Assembly: GCA_036399775.1 (NCBI GenBank)
Contig: DASWMJ010000072.1
Location: 1-64,000, forward strand
DNA: 64,000 nucleotides
Direction: 5' to 3'
DNA from: JADMIH01 sp036399775
GTDB lineage: Bacteria > Chloroflexota > Chloroflexia > QHBQ01 > JADMIH01
Shown piece by piece: positions 16,625 through 25,105 of the stretch (within the stretch, counting starts at the first letter, position 1; each line of letters starts with the position of its first letter). The position numbers and the translations under genes are program-made. The notes below the pieces were generated by a model, which was not told where the DNA came from, searched no databases, and saw nothing but the letters and a program-made list of their open reading frames with translations.

Positions 16625-18724
16625 ATGTCATTAGGAATTGAGCAGGGCGAAGCGCTCGATAAGGCACTTGAACGCTTGCGTGAGTTGGATTTGGACGGCG
16701 AAGAGATTGAGGGCGCGCTCAGGGCTGCTCTCGCAGATAGGGGGACCGCGAAACTGCTGTCATGGGCGCGAGAGCATGGCGAGGAGCGTGCGCTGGCAGG
16801 TGCGGATATGCAGGCGGTCATCGAGGAGGCTATGGCTGCGGGCGACGCGCTTTCACCTTTGCTGGCGAACGAGCTAGAAGGAGAGAGGCTGGCCCCCGCG
16901 CTGGTGAGCGCGTGCGTGGACGGCTACCTCGCCGCCCAGGGGAGACACGCCACCTCCAAGAGAGAGGCCCAGGACGAACTCCTCCGGCGCAGGGTGGACG
17001 AACTGACCGCCCTCCACCGCATCATCAGCGCGGCCAACTCCTCCCTCAAGCTGAACGACACGCTGAGCGAGATGGTGCAGGCGGTGGTGGCCGTGACGGG
17101 CGCGGATGTCTGTTCCATATTTCTCTACGAGCCGGAGTGGGACCAGTTGGTGCTCACCGCAACCAGCGGGTTGAGCCAGGACGCGGTCGGCAAGGTGCGC
17201 TTGCAGGTAGGGGAAGGCCTGACGGGGTGGGCCGCCCTCGTGGGCAAGCCCGTCGCCGTCAGGGACGCCAGGCAGGACCCGCGCTTCAAGTACGTGGCCG
17301 TGCTGGGGGAGGACCCGGCAATATCCATGCTCGCGGTGCCGGTAGTCCTTTTCACCAAAGAGAAGCTGGTGGGTGTCATCACCCTTCAAAACTTCGAGGA
17401 GAGGGACTACACGGACAGCGAGATAAGGTTCCTCGAAACGGTGGCGGGCGAGATAGCCATAGCCATCGAGAACGCGCGCCTCTACGAGCAGACCGACGCG
17501 AGGCTGCAACAGAAAGTGGCCGAGCTATCCACCTTGCAGGGGGTGTCGGCGCACATAGCCGCCACGCTCAACCTGCCGGAGGTGCTGACCCTGATAGCCT
17601 ACCAGGCCGCTCACCTCGTCCATGCCGACGCTGCCGCTATCTACGAATTGCACTCCGGCGCGGGCATGCTGGAGCTTGTCGCCCAGTATGACCTGCGCGA
17701 CAGCACACACAGCATCCACCAGGGGAAAGCGGTCCAGCGCGTGCTGCTCAACGTTGAAGCGAGCGATATAGCGGGCGCGATCAGGCGAGGCATACCCATA
17801 CCCCTCTCCCCTTCGGCGGACGCTCATTTAGAGATACCCTTCGCCCCCGAAGGCTACCGCTCGATGTTCTGCGTGCCCCTGGTCGCCCCGCGCGCCATAA
17901 TGGGCGGCATCTGCCTCTACAACCTCGACGACAAGGTCTTCACCGACGAGCAGGTGAGGCTGCTGGACGCTTTCGCACACGAAGCCGCCATCGCCCTCGA
18001 AAACTCGCGGCTGTACGACGCGGCCCTGCGCGGTTTGCGAACCAAGTCTGCCCTGCTACAGGAGATGAACCACCGCGTCCGCAACAACCTGCAAACCGTA
18101 GCCGGGCTGCTCTCTATGCAACTGCGCCGCATGCCCCCGGAGAGCGAGGCCGCCACCGTAGTGCGAGAGAGCATAGCGCGGGTGCAGAGCATTGCCGCCG
18201 TGCACGACCTGATGGTGCGCGGCGACGTGGAGATGGTAGGCATCCACGAGCTAGCCCGCAAAGTAGCTGACGCGGCGGTATCCACCCTCACCGACCCGGG
18301 CTTCGACCTGAAGCTGATGATAGACGTGCCCGAAAATGAGCAGATGAGGGTCGGCTCCCAACAGGCTACCCTCCTCGCCCTGCTCTTTAACGAACTGATC
18401 TCCAACGTCATATTGCATGGCTTCACGGGCCGGACGAAAGGCAAGATCGGCATACGTGCCCGTATAGACCGCGACACTAATGGGCGAGAGGGCGAAGCCG
18501 CCCATCGAGTAGCCCCGACAGTAAGAATAGAGGTGGCGGACGATGGAGTAGGCTTGCCGGAGGGGTTCGACCCTCAGCAAGACGCCAACCTGGGCCTGAA
18601 CATAGTGCAGACGCTGGTGGTGAGCGACCTGAGAGGCAGCTTCAAGCTGGAGCCGGGGGAAGGGGGCGTAGGCACGACAGCCTCTATCAACTTCATGCCG
18701 GCGCGGCCAGGGGTCAGGGATTAG
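16625..18724 (+). CDS. GAF-GAF-HisKA_2 sensor histidine kinase
   Basis: The 699-residue soluble protein has a novel helical N-terminus (about 1-110, ALERLRELDLDGEEIEGALR), a first GAF domain (about 138-285), a second GAF domain (about 300-465), a HisKA_2 dimerisation domain with EMNHRVRNNLQTVAGLL (phosphorylated His about 483), and an HATPase_c domain (LFNELISNVILHGF N-box; VADDGVGLPEGF G1 box; NLGLNIVQTLV G2 box). There is no membrane segment, so it senses a cytoplasmic small molecule or redox/light state. The C-terminal residues ARPGVRD and the stop come from a heptad repeat. It converges on a single-domain response regulator at 18818-19228, its likely partner. Confidence 0.9.
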   Translation: MSLGIEQGEALDKALERLRELDLDGEEIEGALRAALADRGTAKLLSWAREHGEERALAGADMQAVIEEAMAAGDALSPLLANELEGERLAPALVSACVDGYLAAQGRHATSKREAQDELLRRRVDELTALHRIISAANSSLKLNDTLSEMVQAVVAVTGADVCSIFLYEPEWDQLVLTATSGLSQDAVGKVRLQVGEGLTGWAALVGKPVAVRDARQDPRFKYVAVLGEDPAISMLAVPVVLFTKEKLVGVITLQNFEERDYTDSEIRFLETVAGEIAIAIENARLYEQTDARLQQKVAELSTLQGVSAHIAATLNLPEVLTLIAYQAAHLVHADAAAIYELHSGAGMLELVAQYDLRDSTHSIHQGKAVQRVLLNVEASDIAGAIRRGIPIPLSPSADAHLEIPFAPEGYRSMFCVPLVAPRAIMGGICLYNLDDKVFTDEQVRLLDAFAHEAAIALENSRLYDAALRGLRTKSALLQEMNHRVRNNLQTVAGLLSMQLRRMPPESEAATVVRESIARVQSIAAVHDLMVRGDVEMVGIHELARKVADAAVSTLTDPGFDLKLMIDVPENEQMRVGSQQATLLALLFNELISNVILHGFTGRTKGKIGIRARIDRDTNGREGEAAHRVAPTVRIEVADDGVGLPEGFDPQQDANLGLNIVQTLVVSDLRGSFKLEPGEGGVGTTASINFMPARPGVRD

Positions 18725-18842
18725 GGGTCAGGGGTCAGGTCTTAGTTGTTGGGTGTTAGCGTCCTGTATTGGTTTCTAACCCCTGGCCCCTGACCCCTAA
18801 TCCCTGGTCCCTGACCCCTAATCCCTGACCCCTGGTCGCGCC
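18700..18842. repeat. Inverted heptad arrays between convergent kinase and regulator genes
   Basis: About 31 bases from 18700 are repeated inverted at the right end (to 18842) with one mismatch. The arms are made of GGGGTCA/GGGATTA units, overlap the last codons of both flanking genes, and could fold into a bidirectional terminator. Confidence 0.75.
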
Positions 18843-19228
18843 GTATCTATATGCCGCTCTATAACTTCGATCAATAAGTCCAGGTCGAAGGGTTTGCACA
18901 CGTAGTCAGAAGCCCCTTCCGCAACGGCTCGCTGGCGGTCGGTGGGCCTGCTCAGTGCGGTAACGGCCACGACCGGGATGTGAGAGGTGTGCGAGTTAGT
19001 CTTCAGGTGCTTGATGGCCTCAAAGCCGTCCAGGACGGGCATCATCAGGTCCATCAAAATAACGTCGGGCCTGGTGGTGACTGCGGTCTCTATAGCCGCC
19101 GCGCCATCCGTCACCAGTAACGCCTTGAACCCAAGCAACTCCTCGACAACCGCACGCATGATTTCGAGATTGTCAGGCTCATCTTCTACGATCAATACGA
19201 CCTTACCCCGGCCTTCACCTGGGTCCAT
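18818..19228 (-). CDS. Single-domain response regulator (receiver)
   Basis: From the ATG at 19228 (GGAG five bases upstream) the product is 136 residues: one CheY-like receiver and no output domain. The acidic pocket is VEDEPDN, the phospho-acceptor Asp60 lies in VILMDLMMPVLDGFEA, and the conserved Thr and Lys are in VTAL and CKPFDLD. The frame stays open to 19285, but the extra residues do not match the family. It faces the GAF histidine kinase tail to tail and is its probable phosphorylation partner. The last residues (ARPGVRD) are identical to the kinase's and both come from inverted copies of the same repeat. Confidence 0.9.
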   Translation of the reverse strand: MDPGEGRGKVVLIVEDEPDNLEIMRAVVEELLGFKALLVTDGAAAIETAVTTRPDVILMDLMMPVLDGFEAIKHLKTNSHTSHIPVVAVTALSRPTDRQRAVAEGASDYVCKPFDLDLLIEVIERHIDTARPGVRD

Positions 19229-19417
19229 TACGTCTCCAATCCTCAGGGCTACCAACCTCGAAGGCAGCTTCCTGATGCACGCCATAAATTAAGCGATACC
19301 TGCTCCGTACAAAGCGCAGGACGAATCAGAGACAGCAATATTAATGCCATCGTTCCACGTGAAGTGCATGAAAGTAACAGGCCGGGGAGGGAATAACCCT
19401 CTACTACGCCCAGGTGC

Positions 19418-19690
19418 CTAGGGCGCTGTAGTCGTGCCGGTGGGCAAAACTTCTACATCTATGGTGGGGCCGGCAGTGGTAACGGGCGCGGGCGCTGCTG
19501 TATTCACCCCCTGCGGCATCTCCCCTGGTATGGTAGGTATGGGCGTAGGGATAGGCGCGGGCGAGTTGGCGCGGATAGTGGTGGGTGTGGCAGGTGCAGT
19601 ATTGCCTGTGTCGCAGCCTGCCACTGCAGAGGCAGCCAGGAGGGAAAGCGCGGCAGCCAGGAAGAATCGCCTGGTTCGTGGAAAGTTCAA
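19418..19690 (-). CDS. Small Thr/Pro-rich lipoprotein
   Basis: I choose the TTG at 19690 because AAAGGAG lies 10 bases upstream; the open frame extends to 19777. The 90-residue product begins with basic residues (FPRTRRFF), a hydrophobic stretch and a lipobox-like AVAGC, followed by a Thr/Pro/Ala-rich low-complexity tail with no recognisable fold. It is probably a lipid-anchored surface protein. A divergent promoter pair lies upstream at 19760-19797. Function unknown. Confidence 0.6.
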   Translation of the reverse strand: MNFPRTRRFFLAAALSLLAASAVAGCDTGNTAPATPTTIRANSPAPIPTPIPTIPGEMPQGVNTAAPAPVTTAGPTIDVEVLPTGTTTAP

Positions 19691-19759
19691 TTTAGAGAAG
19701 CTCCTTTCGGGATCGGTTCGTCGTAATCGGGAGGGCCGATAAGAGCGCAGTCGCATACT

Positions 19760-19797
19760 TTGTGTAAACTGTAACATATTGGCTATAATACGGTCAA
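19760..19797. promoter_or_regulatory. Overlapping divergent promoters
   Basis: Plus strand: TTGTGT (19760-19765), 18 bases, TATAAT (19784-19789), pointing to the ABC ATPase. Minus strand: TTGACC (19792-19797), 18 bases, TACAGT (19768-19773), pointing to the lipoprotein. The two overlap. Confidence 0.45.
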
Positions 19798-19858
19798 CCT
19801 AGGCAGGCGGGTTGCAGAGCCGATCAAAACCGGATATACGGGAACGCGGCCCCAACAT

Positions 19859-19973
19859 CTTTGTCATTCTGAGCGAAGCGAAGAATCTCGCCCCTCGCGC
19901 GTCCTCTTGCCTTTGCTTTATCCCTTCCTAATACGCGAGGAGCGAGACTCTTCGCCTCGCTCAGAATGACAAA
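19859..19973. repeat. Palindromic repeat family A, copy 2
   Basis: Arms CTTTGTCATTCTGAGCGAAG and the complement ending ...CAGAATGACAAAG enclose a 40-base middle. One arm mismatch (GAGCGAAGC versus GAGCGAGGC). The rest of the 19778-20063 gap shows no gene. Confidence 0.8.
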
Positions 19974-20063
19974 GGCAAGTGGGCTCGCTATCCTCGACAT
20001 CATGCCTGACTTTGCACCCGCCGGGGGCTGGCTTCAAGCATAGAGAACTGGTTCGGAAGAGTT

Positions 20064-20792
20064 ATGAAGACAGTATTACAGCAAAATGGAGCAGCGCCCG
20101 CAGCCAGAACCCCTGTCGGCAGGCTGGTCAACGTGGTGAAAGCCTACCCGATGGGGAACAGGCAGTACGTTGCCCTGCGCGGTGTGGACCTGACTCTCTA
20201 CGCGGGGGAGTTCACGGCCATCGTCGGGCCATCGGGCAGTGGCAAATCCACCATCCTGAACATGGTGACGGGGATAGACCGGCCAACGACAGGGCAGGTG
20301 CTTATGGCGGGTATGCCCCTTCATCAGATGAATGAGAACGAGCTTGCGCGCTGGCGCGGGGCAAGCGTGGGCATCGTCTTCCAGTTCTTCCAGTTGCTCC
20401 CCACCCTGACGGCCCTTGAGAACGTGATGCTGCCGATGGACTTTCTGAACACCTACGGAAGCAAGCGCCGCGAGCGAGCACTATCGCTACTCGACAGGGT
20501 AAACCTCAAGCCGCGCGCCCACCACCTGCCAAGCGAACTATCAGGCGGCGAGCAGCAGCGCGTAGCCATAGCCCGCGCCCTCGCCAACGACCCACCCATC
20601 ATCATTGCCGACGAGCCGACCGGCAACCTCGACACCGCCACAGGAGAGCATATCATGGCCCTCCTGCTAGAGTTGAGCAGGCAGGGCAAGTCGGTAGTCT
20701 TCGTAACCCACGACACCCACCTTGCCGCCAGCGCCCAAAGGGTGATAAGAGTGCAGGACGGCCAGATTGTGGCAGACGAGCGGCAAGAGTAA
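20064..20792 (+). CDS. LolD/MacB-type ABC transporter ATPase without adjacent permease
   Basis: The 242-residue ATPase has Walker A GPSGSGKST, Q-loop VFQFFQLLPTLTALENV, signature LSGGEQQRVAIARAL, Walker B IIIADEPTGNLD and the H-loop VTHD. The AGEFTAIVG and LTALENVMLPM features place it in the MacB/LolD/FtsE group, which pairs with FtsX-like permeases to drive mechanotransmission or lipoprotein handling. An N-terminal extension of about 20 residues is Ala/Gln-rich. No permease gene follows; the next gene is on the opposite strand, so its partner must be elsewhere. Confidence 0.9.
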   Translation: MKTVLQQNGAAPAARTPVGRLVNVVKAYPMGNRQYVALRGVDLTLYAGEFTAIVGPSGSGKSTILNMVTGIDRPTTGQVLMAGMPLHQMNENELARWRGASVGIVFQFFQLLPTLTALENVMLPMDFLNTYGSKRRERALSLLDRVNLKPRAHHLPSELSGGEQQRVAIARALANDPPIIIADEPTGNLDTATGEHIMALLLELSRQGKSVVFVTHDTHLAASAQRVIRVQDGQIVADERQE

Positions 20793-20853
20793 TTACGAAT
20801 TACAAATTACTAATTACGAATTCTTCTCAAAATTGGGAAGGTAATTCGTAATT

Positions 20854-21027
20854 TTATTGGATTTTGCCTTCTTTCTGTAGCTCGCGGGCGGAGTCGTGGA
20901 TGTTGTCTGCCGCTTGCTCAGGGTCTATGTTGGCGGCTTTCGCGGCCTTCCTGAGATCGTCCAAGGTGATGTGGTCGGGGTTGCCGTGATCTTCGTTTGG
21001 CTCCCCGCAGCCGCAACTCATGCACAT
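20854..21027 (-). CDS. 57-residue CxCxC-start conserved hypothetical protein
   Basis: A GGAGGT site lies eight bases upstream of the ATG at 21027. The 57-residue product starts MCMSCGCGEPNEDHG and continues as one charged amphipathic helix region (ITLDDLRKAAKAANI, then ARELQKEG). The clustered cysteines and His suggest metal binding. I recall similar short proteins annotated as hypothetical in Actinobacteria and Chloroflexota. The gene was found by reading the minus strand of the 20793-21092 gap. Confidence 0.7.
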   Translation of the reverse strand: MCMSCGCGEPNEDHGNPDHITLDDLRKAAKAANIDPEQAADNIHDSARELQKEGKIQ

Positions 21028-21092
21028 GGTATCTTACCTCCTATATAGCGTGATGTCCTGTTTCGATGCAAGAAGCAGACCATCCTGCCTGG

Positions 21093-21130
21093 AATCAACA
21101 AGAGCGGCCAACGGGCCGCTCTTGTTGATT
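21093..21130. terminator. 17-bp perfect hairpin
   Basis: Arms AATCAACAAGAGCGGCC (21093-21109) and its complement (21114-21130) with a 4-base loop, placed just past the NlpC/P60 stop codon on the minus strand. It also lies upstream of the small Cys-rich gene. Confidence 0.7.
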
Positions 21131-21147
21131 CTCTTTGCTATCTTGAG

Positions 21148-22563
21148 TTACCTGCCGGGGCGGACCGCCGTCGTGTAGTGGGCTGCCCAGTAGGAGCTCC
21201 AGAGGTTGCTGACCACGACGCCGGTGCTCTCGTTCTGAGCGTGTACGAACTTGCCGTTGCCGATGTAGATGCCCGCGTGGGACAGGCCGCGCTTGTACGT
21301 ATTCGAGAAGAATACCAGGTCGCCGGGCTGCAAGTCCTTGCTGCTGACGCGGGAGCCGCTGCCGATCTGGCCGGGTATGGTGCGGGCCACCGGCATGCCA
21401 ACGCTCTTCATCACGTAATAGACGAAGCCGCTGCAATCGAAGCCTGATGGGCTGCTGCCGCCGAAGCGATAGCGATAACCGACGTACTTCATGGCGGTAT
21501 TGACGATAGAGTCGGCCCTGCTGGAGGCTGCCGGGGCTGCGGGTTGCTCGGCTCCACGAGCGGTGCCGGAACGTGGTGCTTCGGCGGCGGGAGCAACTGC
21601 TGCGGGAGCAGGCGCCGCCGGTTTCGCCGGGGCTACATTGGGCGCGGGCGCGGGCGCGGCGGGCTTGCTGGCGACCACAGGCTCGACAGGCGACTTGGCC
21701 TGCGCGAGATATTGCCCCATGACCCAGCCGGTAGTGCCGCCTGCGCTAACCTGGTACCACGCGACGCCATCCTTATCCACCGGGCCTTGCTTTACAGCCA
21801 CCGATGTGCCGGGGGACAGGTTGGTGATGACCGAGGCGTTGCGGCTCGCGCTTGAGCGCATCCGCAGTGGGTCGCCATCTGTGTTGGCTACTTTGGCGAA
21901 GCCGGAAATAGCAGCCGCCGGGCGTTGCGCCGGGGCCGATGCGGGTGGCGCGGCGGCAGGCTGGACGGGTGCCTTCGCCTGGGCGAGGTACTGCGCCATC
22001 ACCCAGCCCGTCGTACCGTTGGCTGATACCTGGTACCAGGACGTGCCGGACTTGTCGGTGACCGGGCCTGCTTTTATGGCTACTGTTGCGCCCGCATCGA
22101 GGGTAGCAATCACCCCGCCGCTTGTGTTGGCGGCAGCGCGAACGCGCAGGGGGTCGCCGTCGGTGTTGGCTACTTTAGCGAAGCCGTCCAGCTTGGGGGC
22201 GGCAGGAGCTTTAGGCTGAGCAGGCGCGCCCTCTTTGCCCTCAAGGAAGCCGGACGAGACCCAACCTGTGCCGCCTGGACCCTGTACCTTGTACCAGACC
22301 TTGCCATTGCTGTCTTTGCTGGGTCCGGCGAGCACGGAAACAGTCTGGCCTTCATAGACCTCCGCTACCTGTCCATAATTGGTGCCCGCGCCTTCGCGTA
22401 CTCGAATGGTGTCGCCGTCTGTGTTGGTTACGATTGCCTTGCCGCCCACCGCGACGGGTGTGGCTGCATATGTGGATGGAGTGAGCGCCAGGCTCGATAG
22501 TAGGATGGTGAGCGACAGCGCGGCTGCCCCTGCTGTCTTCTTCATGCTCTTGCTGAGATTCAA
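21148..22563 (-). CDS. SH3b-NlpC/P60 cell-wall hydrolase
   Basis: The start is probably a TTG at 22563, nine bases after AGGAGG; the frame is open to 22590. The 471-residue product has a signal peptide (MKKTAG...TPSTYA), three bacterial SH3 domains of about 65 residues each (all with NTDGDxxRxR entry and GTTGWV or GTGWV exits), Pro/Ala linkers, and a C-terminal NlpC/P60 peptidase. The catalytic Cys is in FDCSGFVYYV, the His in LSHAGIYIG and the third residue in KFVHAQ. It should cleave peptidoglycan stem peptides outside the cell while the SH3 domains hold the wall. The SH3 units are near copies of one another, pointing to recent duplication. Confidence 0.92.
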   Translation of the reverse strand: MNLSKSMKKTAGAAALSLTILLSSLALTPSTYAATPVAVGGKAIVTNTDGDTIRVREGAGTNYGQVAEVYEGQTVSVLAGPSKDSNGKVWYKVQGPGGTGWVSSGFLEGKEGAPAQPKAPAAPKLDGFAKVANTDGDPLRVRAAANTSGGVIATLDAGATVAIKAGPVTDKSGTSWYQVSANGTTGWVMAQYLAQAKAPVQPAAAPPASAPAQRPAAAISGFAKVANTDGDPLRMRSSASRNASVITNLSPGTSVAVKQGPVDKDGVAWYQVSAGGTTGWVMGQYLAQAKSPVEPVVASKPAAPAPAPNVAPAKPAAPAPAAVAPAAEAPRSGTARGAEQPAAPAASSRADSIVNTAMKYVGYRYRFGGSSPSGFDCSGFVYYVMKSVGMPVARTIPGQIGSGSRVSSKDLQPGDLVFFSNTYKRGLSHAGIYIGNGKFVHAQNESTGVVVSNLWSSYWAAHYTTAVRPGR

Positions 22564-22706
22564 GTCTGTTATCCTCCTCAAAGCGGCCACCCGACATTAT
22601 ATGTCAGGGGCGCATTGAGGGTAACATAGCAGCAGAAGCCCTGTCAACGATTCGTCTACGTAATACGCTGTATCTTTATCTAATGCATCTACATCACTCG
22701 CAAAAT

Positions 22707-22738
22707 CAAGAGGCCCGGCACGCACGCCGGACCTCTTG
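22707..22738. terminator. Hairpin downstream of the DUF2383 gene
   Basis: CAAGAGGCCCGGC and GCCGGACCTCTTG arms, one mismatch, 6-base loop. On the minus strand it lies 30 bases past the DUF2383 stop. Confidence 0.6.
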
Positions 22739-22768
22739 TATTCTAAGATTTGCTCTCCCGGAACGTTG

Positions 22769-23452
22769 CTAGGAGGAGCTTTCGCCCCCGTAGCTAACCT
22801 CGGACGGAGTGCTCTCACCCTCATAGGTGAAGGCGTCCTCGCCGTAATCGTCGTAGTCGTCGTCCTCGTTGCGGCGCAGCAGGAAGAAGGCCGCAGCGCC
22901 AATCGCGCCCGCTATCAGAAGCAGAGGGAAAGGAAAACCGCCCTTCTTCTTGCCGTTAGTGTGCTCGACCTCCATAGCCTTCTCTTTCGACACTACCAGC
23001 TTGCTCTCGGCGGTGTCGACGCGCTCTTTGGCGGCATGGTCGTCGTACCAGCGCATTTCGTCCTGCTTCGATTCGAGGTTCTTGCGGATGATGCCGAGGG
23101 CCTTTGCGTCGTCAACGTCGTCTATGTTGTCAATATAACGCTTGATGCCGCGCTCCGCGCCCAGGCGCATACCCGCCAGGCTGGTGTCGTCGCGCATGCT
23201 GGTGAGCCTCCCGAATAGGCCCGCGTGCCCCTTGCCCGAGCCGACTTCGTACTCGATAGGCTCCCCGCCAAGCTCCTCAAGGCGGTCATTCAATGCTGAC
23301 GCCTGCTTGGCGTGCGAGTCGCGGAACTTGCGGTACTGCTTCGCCAGCTTGCGGTCGTCTACTTCCTCTAGAGCCGCGTCGAGAGCGCCGATAGCCATGT
23401 GCTCCGTCTTGATTAGCTCCTCCAGCGCCCGAATAGTGCGTTTGTTGCTCAT
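22769..23452 (-). CDS. DUF2383 ferritin-like four-helix protein with C-terminal membrane anchor
   Basis: From the ATG at 23452 (AGGAGG eight bases upstream) the product is 227 residues. Residues 1-150 are long amphipathic helices with EELIKTEHMAIGALDAAL and LNDRLEELGGEP, the pattern of PA2169/DUF2383 ferritin-like bundles. A membrane helix follows (FPFPLLLIAGAIGAAAFFLL), preceded by a KKK stretch, and the C-terminus is an acidic tail (EDDDYDDYGED). Members are thought to respond to stress, but the metal and substrate are unknown. The domain order suggests a cytoplasmic bundle tethered to the membrane. Confidence 0.75.
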   Translation of the reverse strand: MSNKRTIRALEELIKTEHMAIGALDAALEEVDDRKLAKQYRKFRDSHAKQASALNDRLEELGGEPIEYEVGSGKGHAGLFGRLTSMRDDTSLAGMRLGAERGIKRYIDNIDDVDDAKALGIIRKNLESKQDEMRWYDDHAAKERVDTAESKLVVSKEKAMEVEHTNGKKKGGFPFPLLLIAGAIGAAAFFLLRRNEDDDYDDYGEDAFTYEGESTPSEVSYGGESSS

Positions 23453-23562
23453 TACGTGTGCCTCCTGATCTGTTTTGATAAACCCATCCACCATCATAAT
23501 CCAGGTAGTCTAGGTGACGTTACCTGCCCTAAGGTAGCAAGAAAGGTGCCATAGCAAGCGAG

Positions 23563-23590
23563 TACCGAGTACCGAGTACCGAGTGCTAAG
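23563..23590. repeat. GAGTACC heptad array
   Basis: Three GAGTACC units and one GAGTGCT unit; this is the inverse complement of the larger array at 23838-23945. Confidence 0.7.
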
Positions 23591-23714
23591 TGAACAAGGT
23601 TGCGTTAGGAAGGCCGACCCAGTCCCCATGTCATTTTGAGCGAAGCAAGGATCATCCTCCCTGTCTATCTTTCCCCAGGTAACATCCGTTTCGCTGTGCT
23701 AACGAAATAATACC

Positions 23715-23812
23715 ATCGTAGGGGCGACCCGCCGGGTCGCCCTGGTGGGGATGGAGTACCAACTTTACACGTGAACCCAGGCAGGGCGAGGCATACCTCG
23801 CCCCTACCATAC
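23715..23812. repeat. Family C palindrome core
   Basis: GTAGGGGCGACCCGCCGGGT, a GGTGGGGATGGAGTACC-type spacer and a closing GGCGAGGCATACCTCGCCCC hairpin. Together with the two heptad arrays and a family A half copy (about 23632) it fills the 23453-23944 gap. Confidence 0.65.
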
Positions 23813-23837
23813 ATCCCACTTGACGTGCATACAGAAC

Positions 23838-23945
23838 TTGCTGCACTCAGCACTCAGCACTCAGCACTCAGCACTCAGCACTCAGCACTCGGTACTCGGT
23901 ACTCGGTACTCGGTACTCGGTACTCGGTACTCGGTACTCGGTACT
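23838..23945. repeat. Compound heptad array CAGCACT then CGGTACT
   Basis: About seven units of GCACTCA run into about eight units of GGTACTC without loss of register. The array ends at the stop codon of the ABC-2 permease. Confidence 0.85.
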
Positions 23946-25096
23946 CACGCCACTTCTCGCCGTACAGTGGTAGCGGCCAGCACGGCTACGAGCGCGGCGA
24001 AGCCGAACAGTACCGCGAGGGCAACCCAGGTGGCGGCGAGCGATTTGCCCCTTATCATGATGTCGGTGAGGGCTTCTATCGCGTAAGTGAGAGGCATTAT
24101 CCTGGCGATTGCCTGCAACCAGCCGGGCATATCCTGTACCGGCCATAGCAGCCCGGAGAGAAGCACCTGCGGCAGTATCACCAGGGGTATAAACTGGATG
24201 GCCTGCAATTCGTTGCGGGCGAAGGCCGATAGGAAGATGCCCAGGTTGACCGCGCCCAGCACCAGCGCCAGGGTCACCACGAATATCGAGAGGAGGTTGC
24301 CCGTATACTGCACCTGCAACATGAACACAGTAAACAGCAGCAACACGGCTGCCTGTATCATCGAAAAGAACCCAAACCCAAACATGTAGCCAAGCACAAG
24401 CTCCAGCCGCGTAACGGGGGAAGCGGAGAGGCGCTCCATAGTGCCCTGCGTGCGCTCGCGCAGGAAGGATACGCTGGTCAGCATGAATATCAGGAAGAAG
24501 CCGATGTAGGCGATGAACATGGGCGCGAAGAAGTCGAGCATCTTCAGATCGGCGCTGCCGTAGAGGCGCGTGGTCTCTATCTGCAAAGGAAGCCCGTCGG
24601 GAACGGCCCCCGACATGGCAGCCGGAACCATCTGCTTGAGCAGCAGGGGCGCGCTCCTCTGCACCGCCTGGCCTACGGTAGCAAGCGCGCCGCCCGCCTG
24701 GCCGGGATTCGACCCCTCAACTATCACCTCTAAGTTAGCTTTGCGCGTGCTGCGAAACTGCTCCGTGAAGTCCGGCTTGAACACCAGCGCGACCCTCTGC
24801 GAGCCGTTGCGCACAGCCGCCTCCGCATCCGCGAGCGACATCTCGGCCACGATGATATTCTCGTCCTGCTCAAGCGTGTCAATCACAGGTTGCGCCATGC
24901 TTGTTTGCCCTGCCGGTGGTTTGTCCTCGTTCACTACCGCCACGTTCACCGTTCTGCTCTCCTGGGCGCGCAGCACGTATCCCAGGATGGACATCACTAC
25001 TATGGGCACAATAAAGACCAGCCCCAGGCTGCGGTGGTCGCGCCTGAACTGCCCTATGATGCGCCCCGTTATCGCCATTATGCGTGGAAAGCTCAT
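23945..25096 (-). CDS. ABC-2 type exporter permease
   Basis: The 383-residue membrane protein has one N-terminal helix (RSLGLVFIVPIVVMSILGY), a large extracytoplasmic loop (about 45-190), and five C-terminal helices, which is the ABC2_membrane_3 (YhgE/CcmB-like drug exporter) layout. FLRERTQGTMERLSASPV is the cytoplasmic motif typical of the group. The start has AGGAGG six bases upstream, overlapping the stop of the ATPase gene, nine bases away. With the upstream ATPase and TetR regulator it forms a regulated efflux unit; the substrate is unknown. Its stop codon sits against a heptad array. Confidence 0.9.
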   Translation of the reverse strand: MSFPRIMAITGRIIGQFRRDHRSLGLVFIVPIVVMSILGYVLRAQESRTVNVAVVNEDKPPAGQTSMAQPVIDTLEQDENIIVAEMSLADAEAAVRNGSQRVALVFKPDFTEQFRSTRKANLEVIVEGSNPGQAGGALATVGQAVQRSAPLLLKQMVPAAMSGAVPDGLPLQIETTRLYGSADLKMLDFFAPMFIAYIGFFLIFMLTSVSFLRERTQGTMERLSASPVTRLELVLGYMFGFGFFSMIQAAVLLLFTVFMLQVQYTGNLLSIFVVTLALVLGAVNLGIFLSAFARNELQAIQFIPLVILPQVLLSGLLWPVQDMPGWLQAIARIMPLTYAIEALTDIMIRGKSLAATWVALAVLFGFAALVAVLAATTVRREVA

Positions 25097-25105
25097 TTCA
25101 ACCTC

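Noticed and set aside
23838..23945. CRISPR-like array
   Set aside because: Units are 7 bases, tandem and without unique spacers; no cas genes are present.
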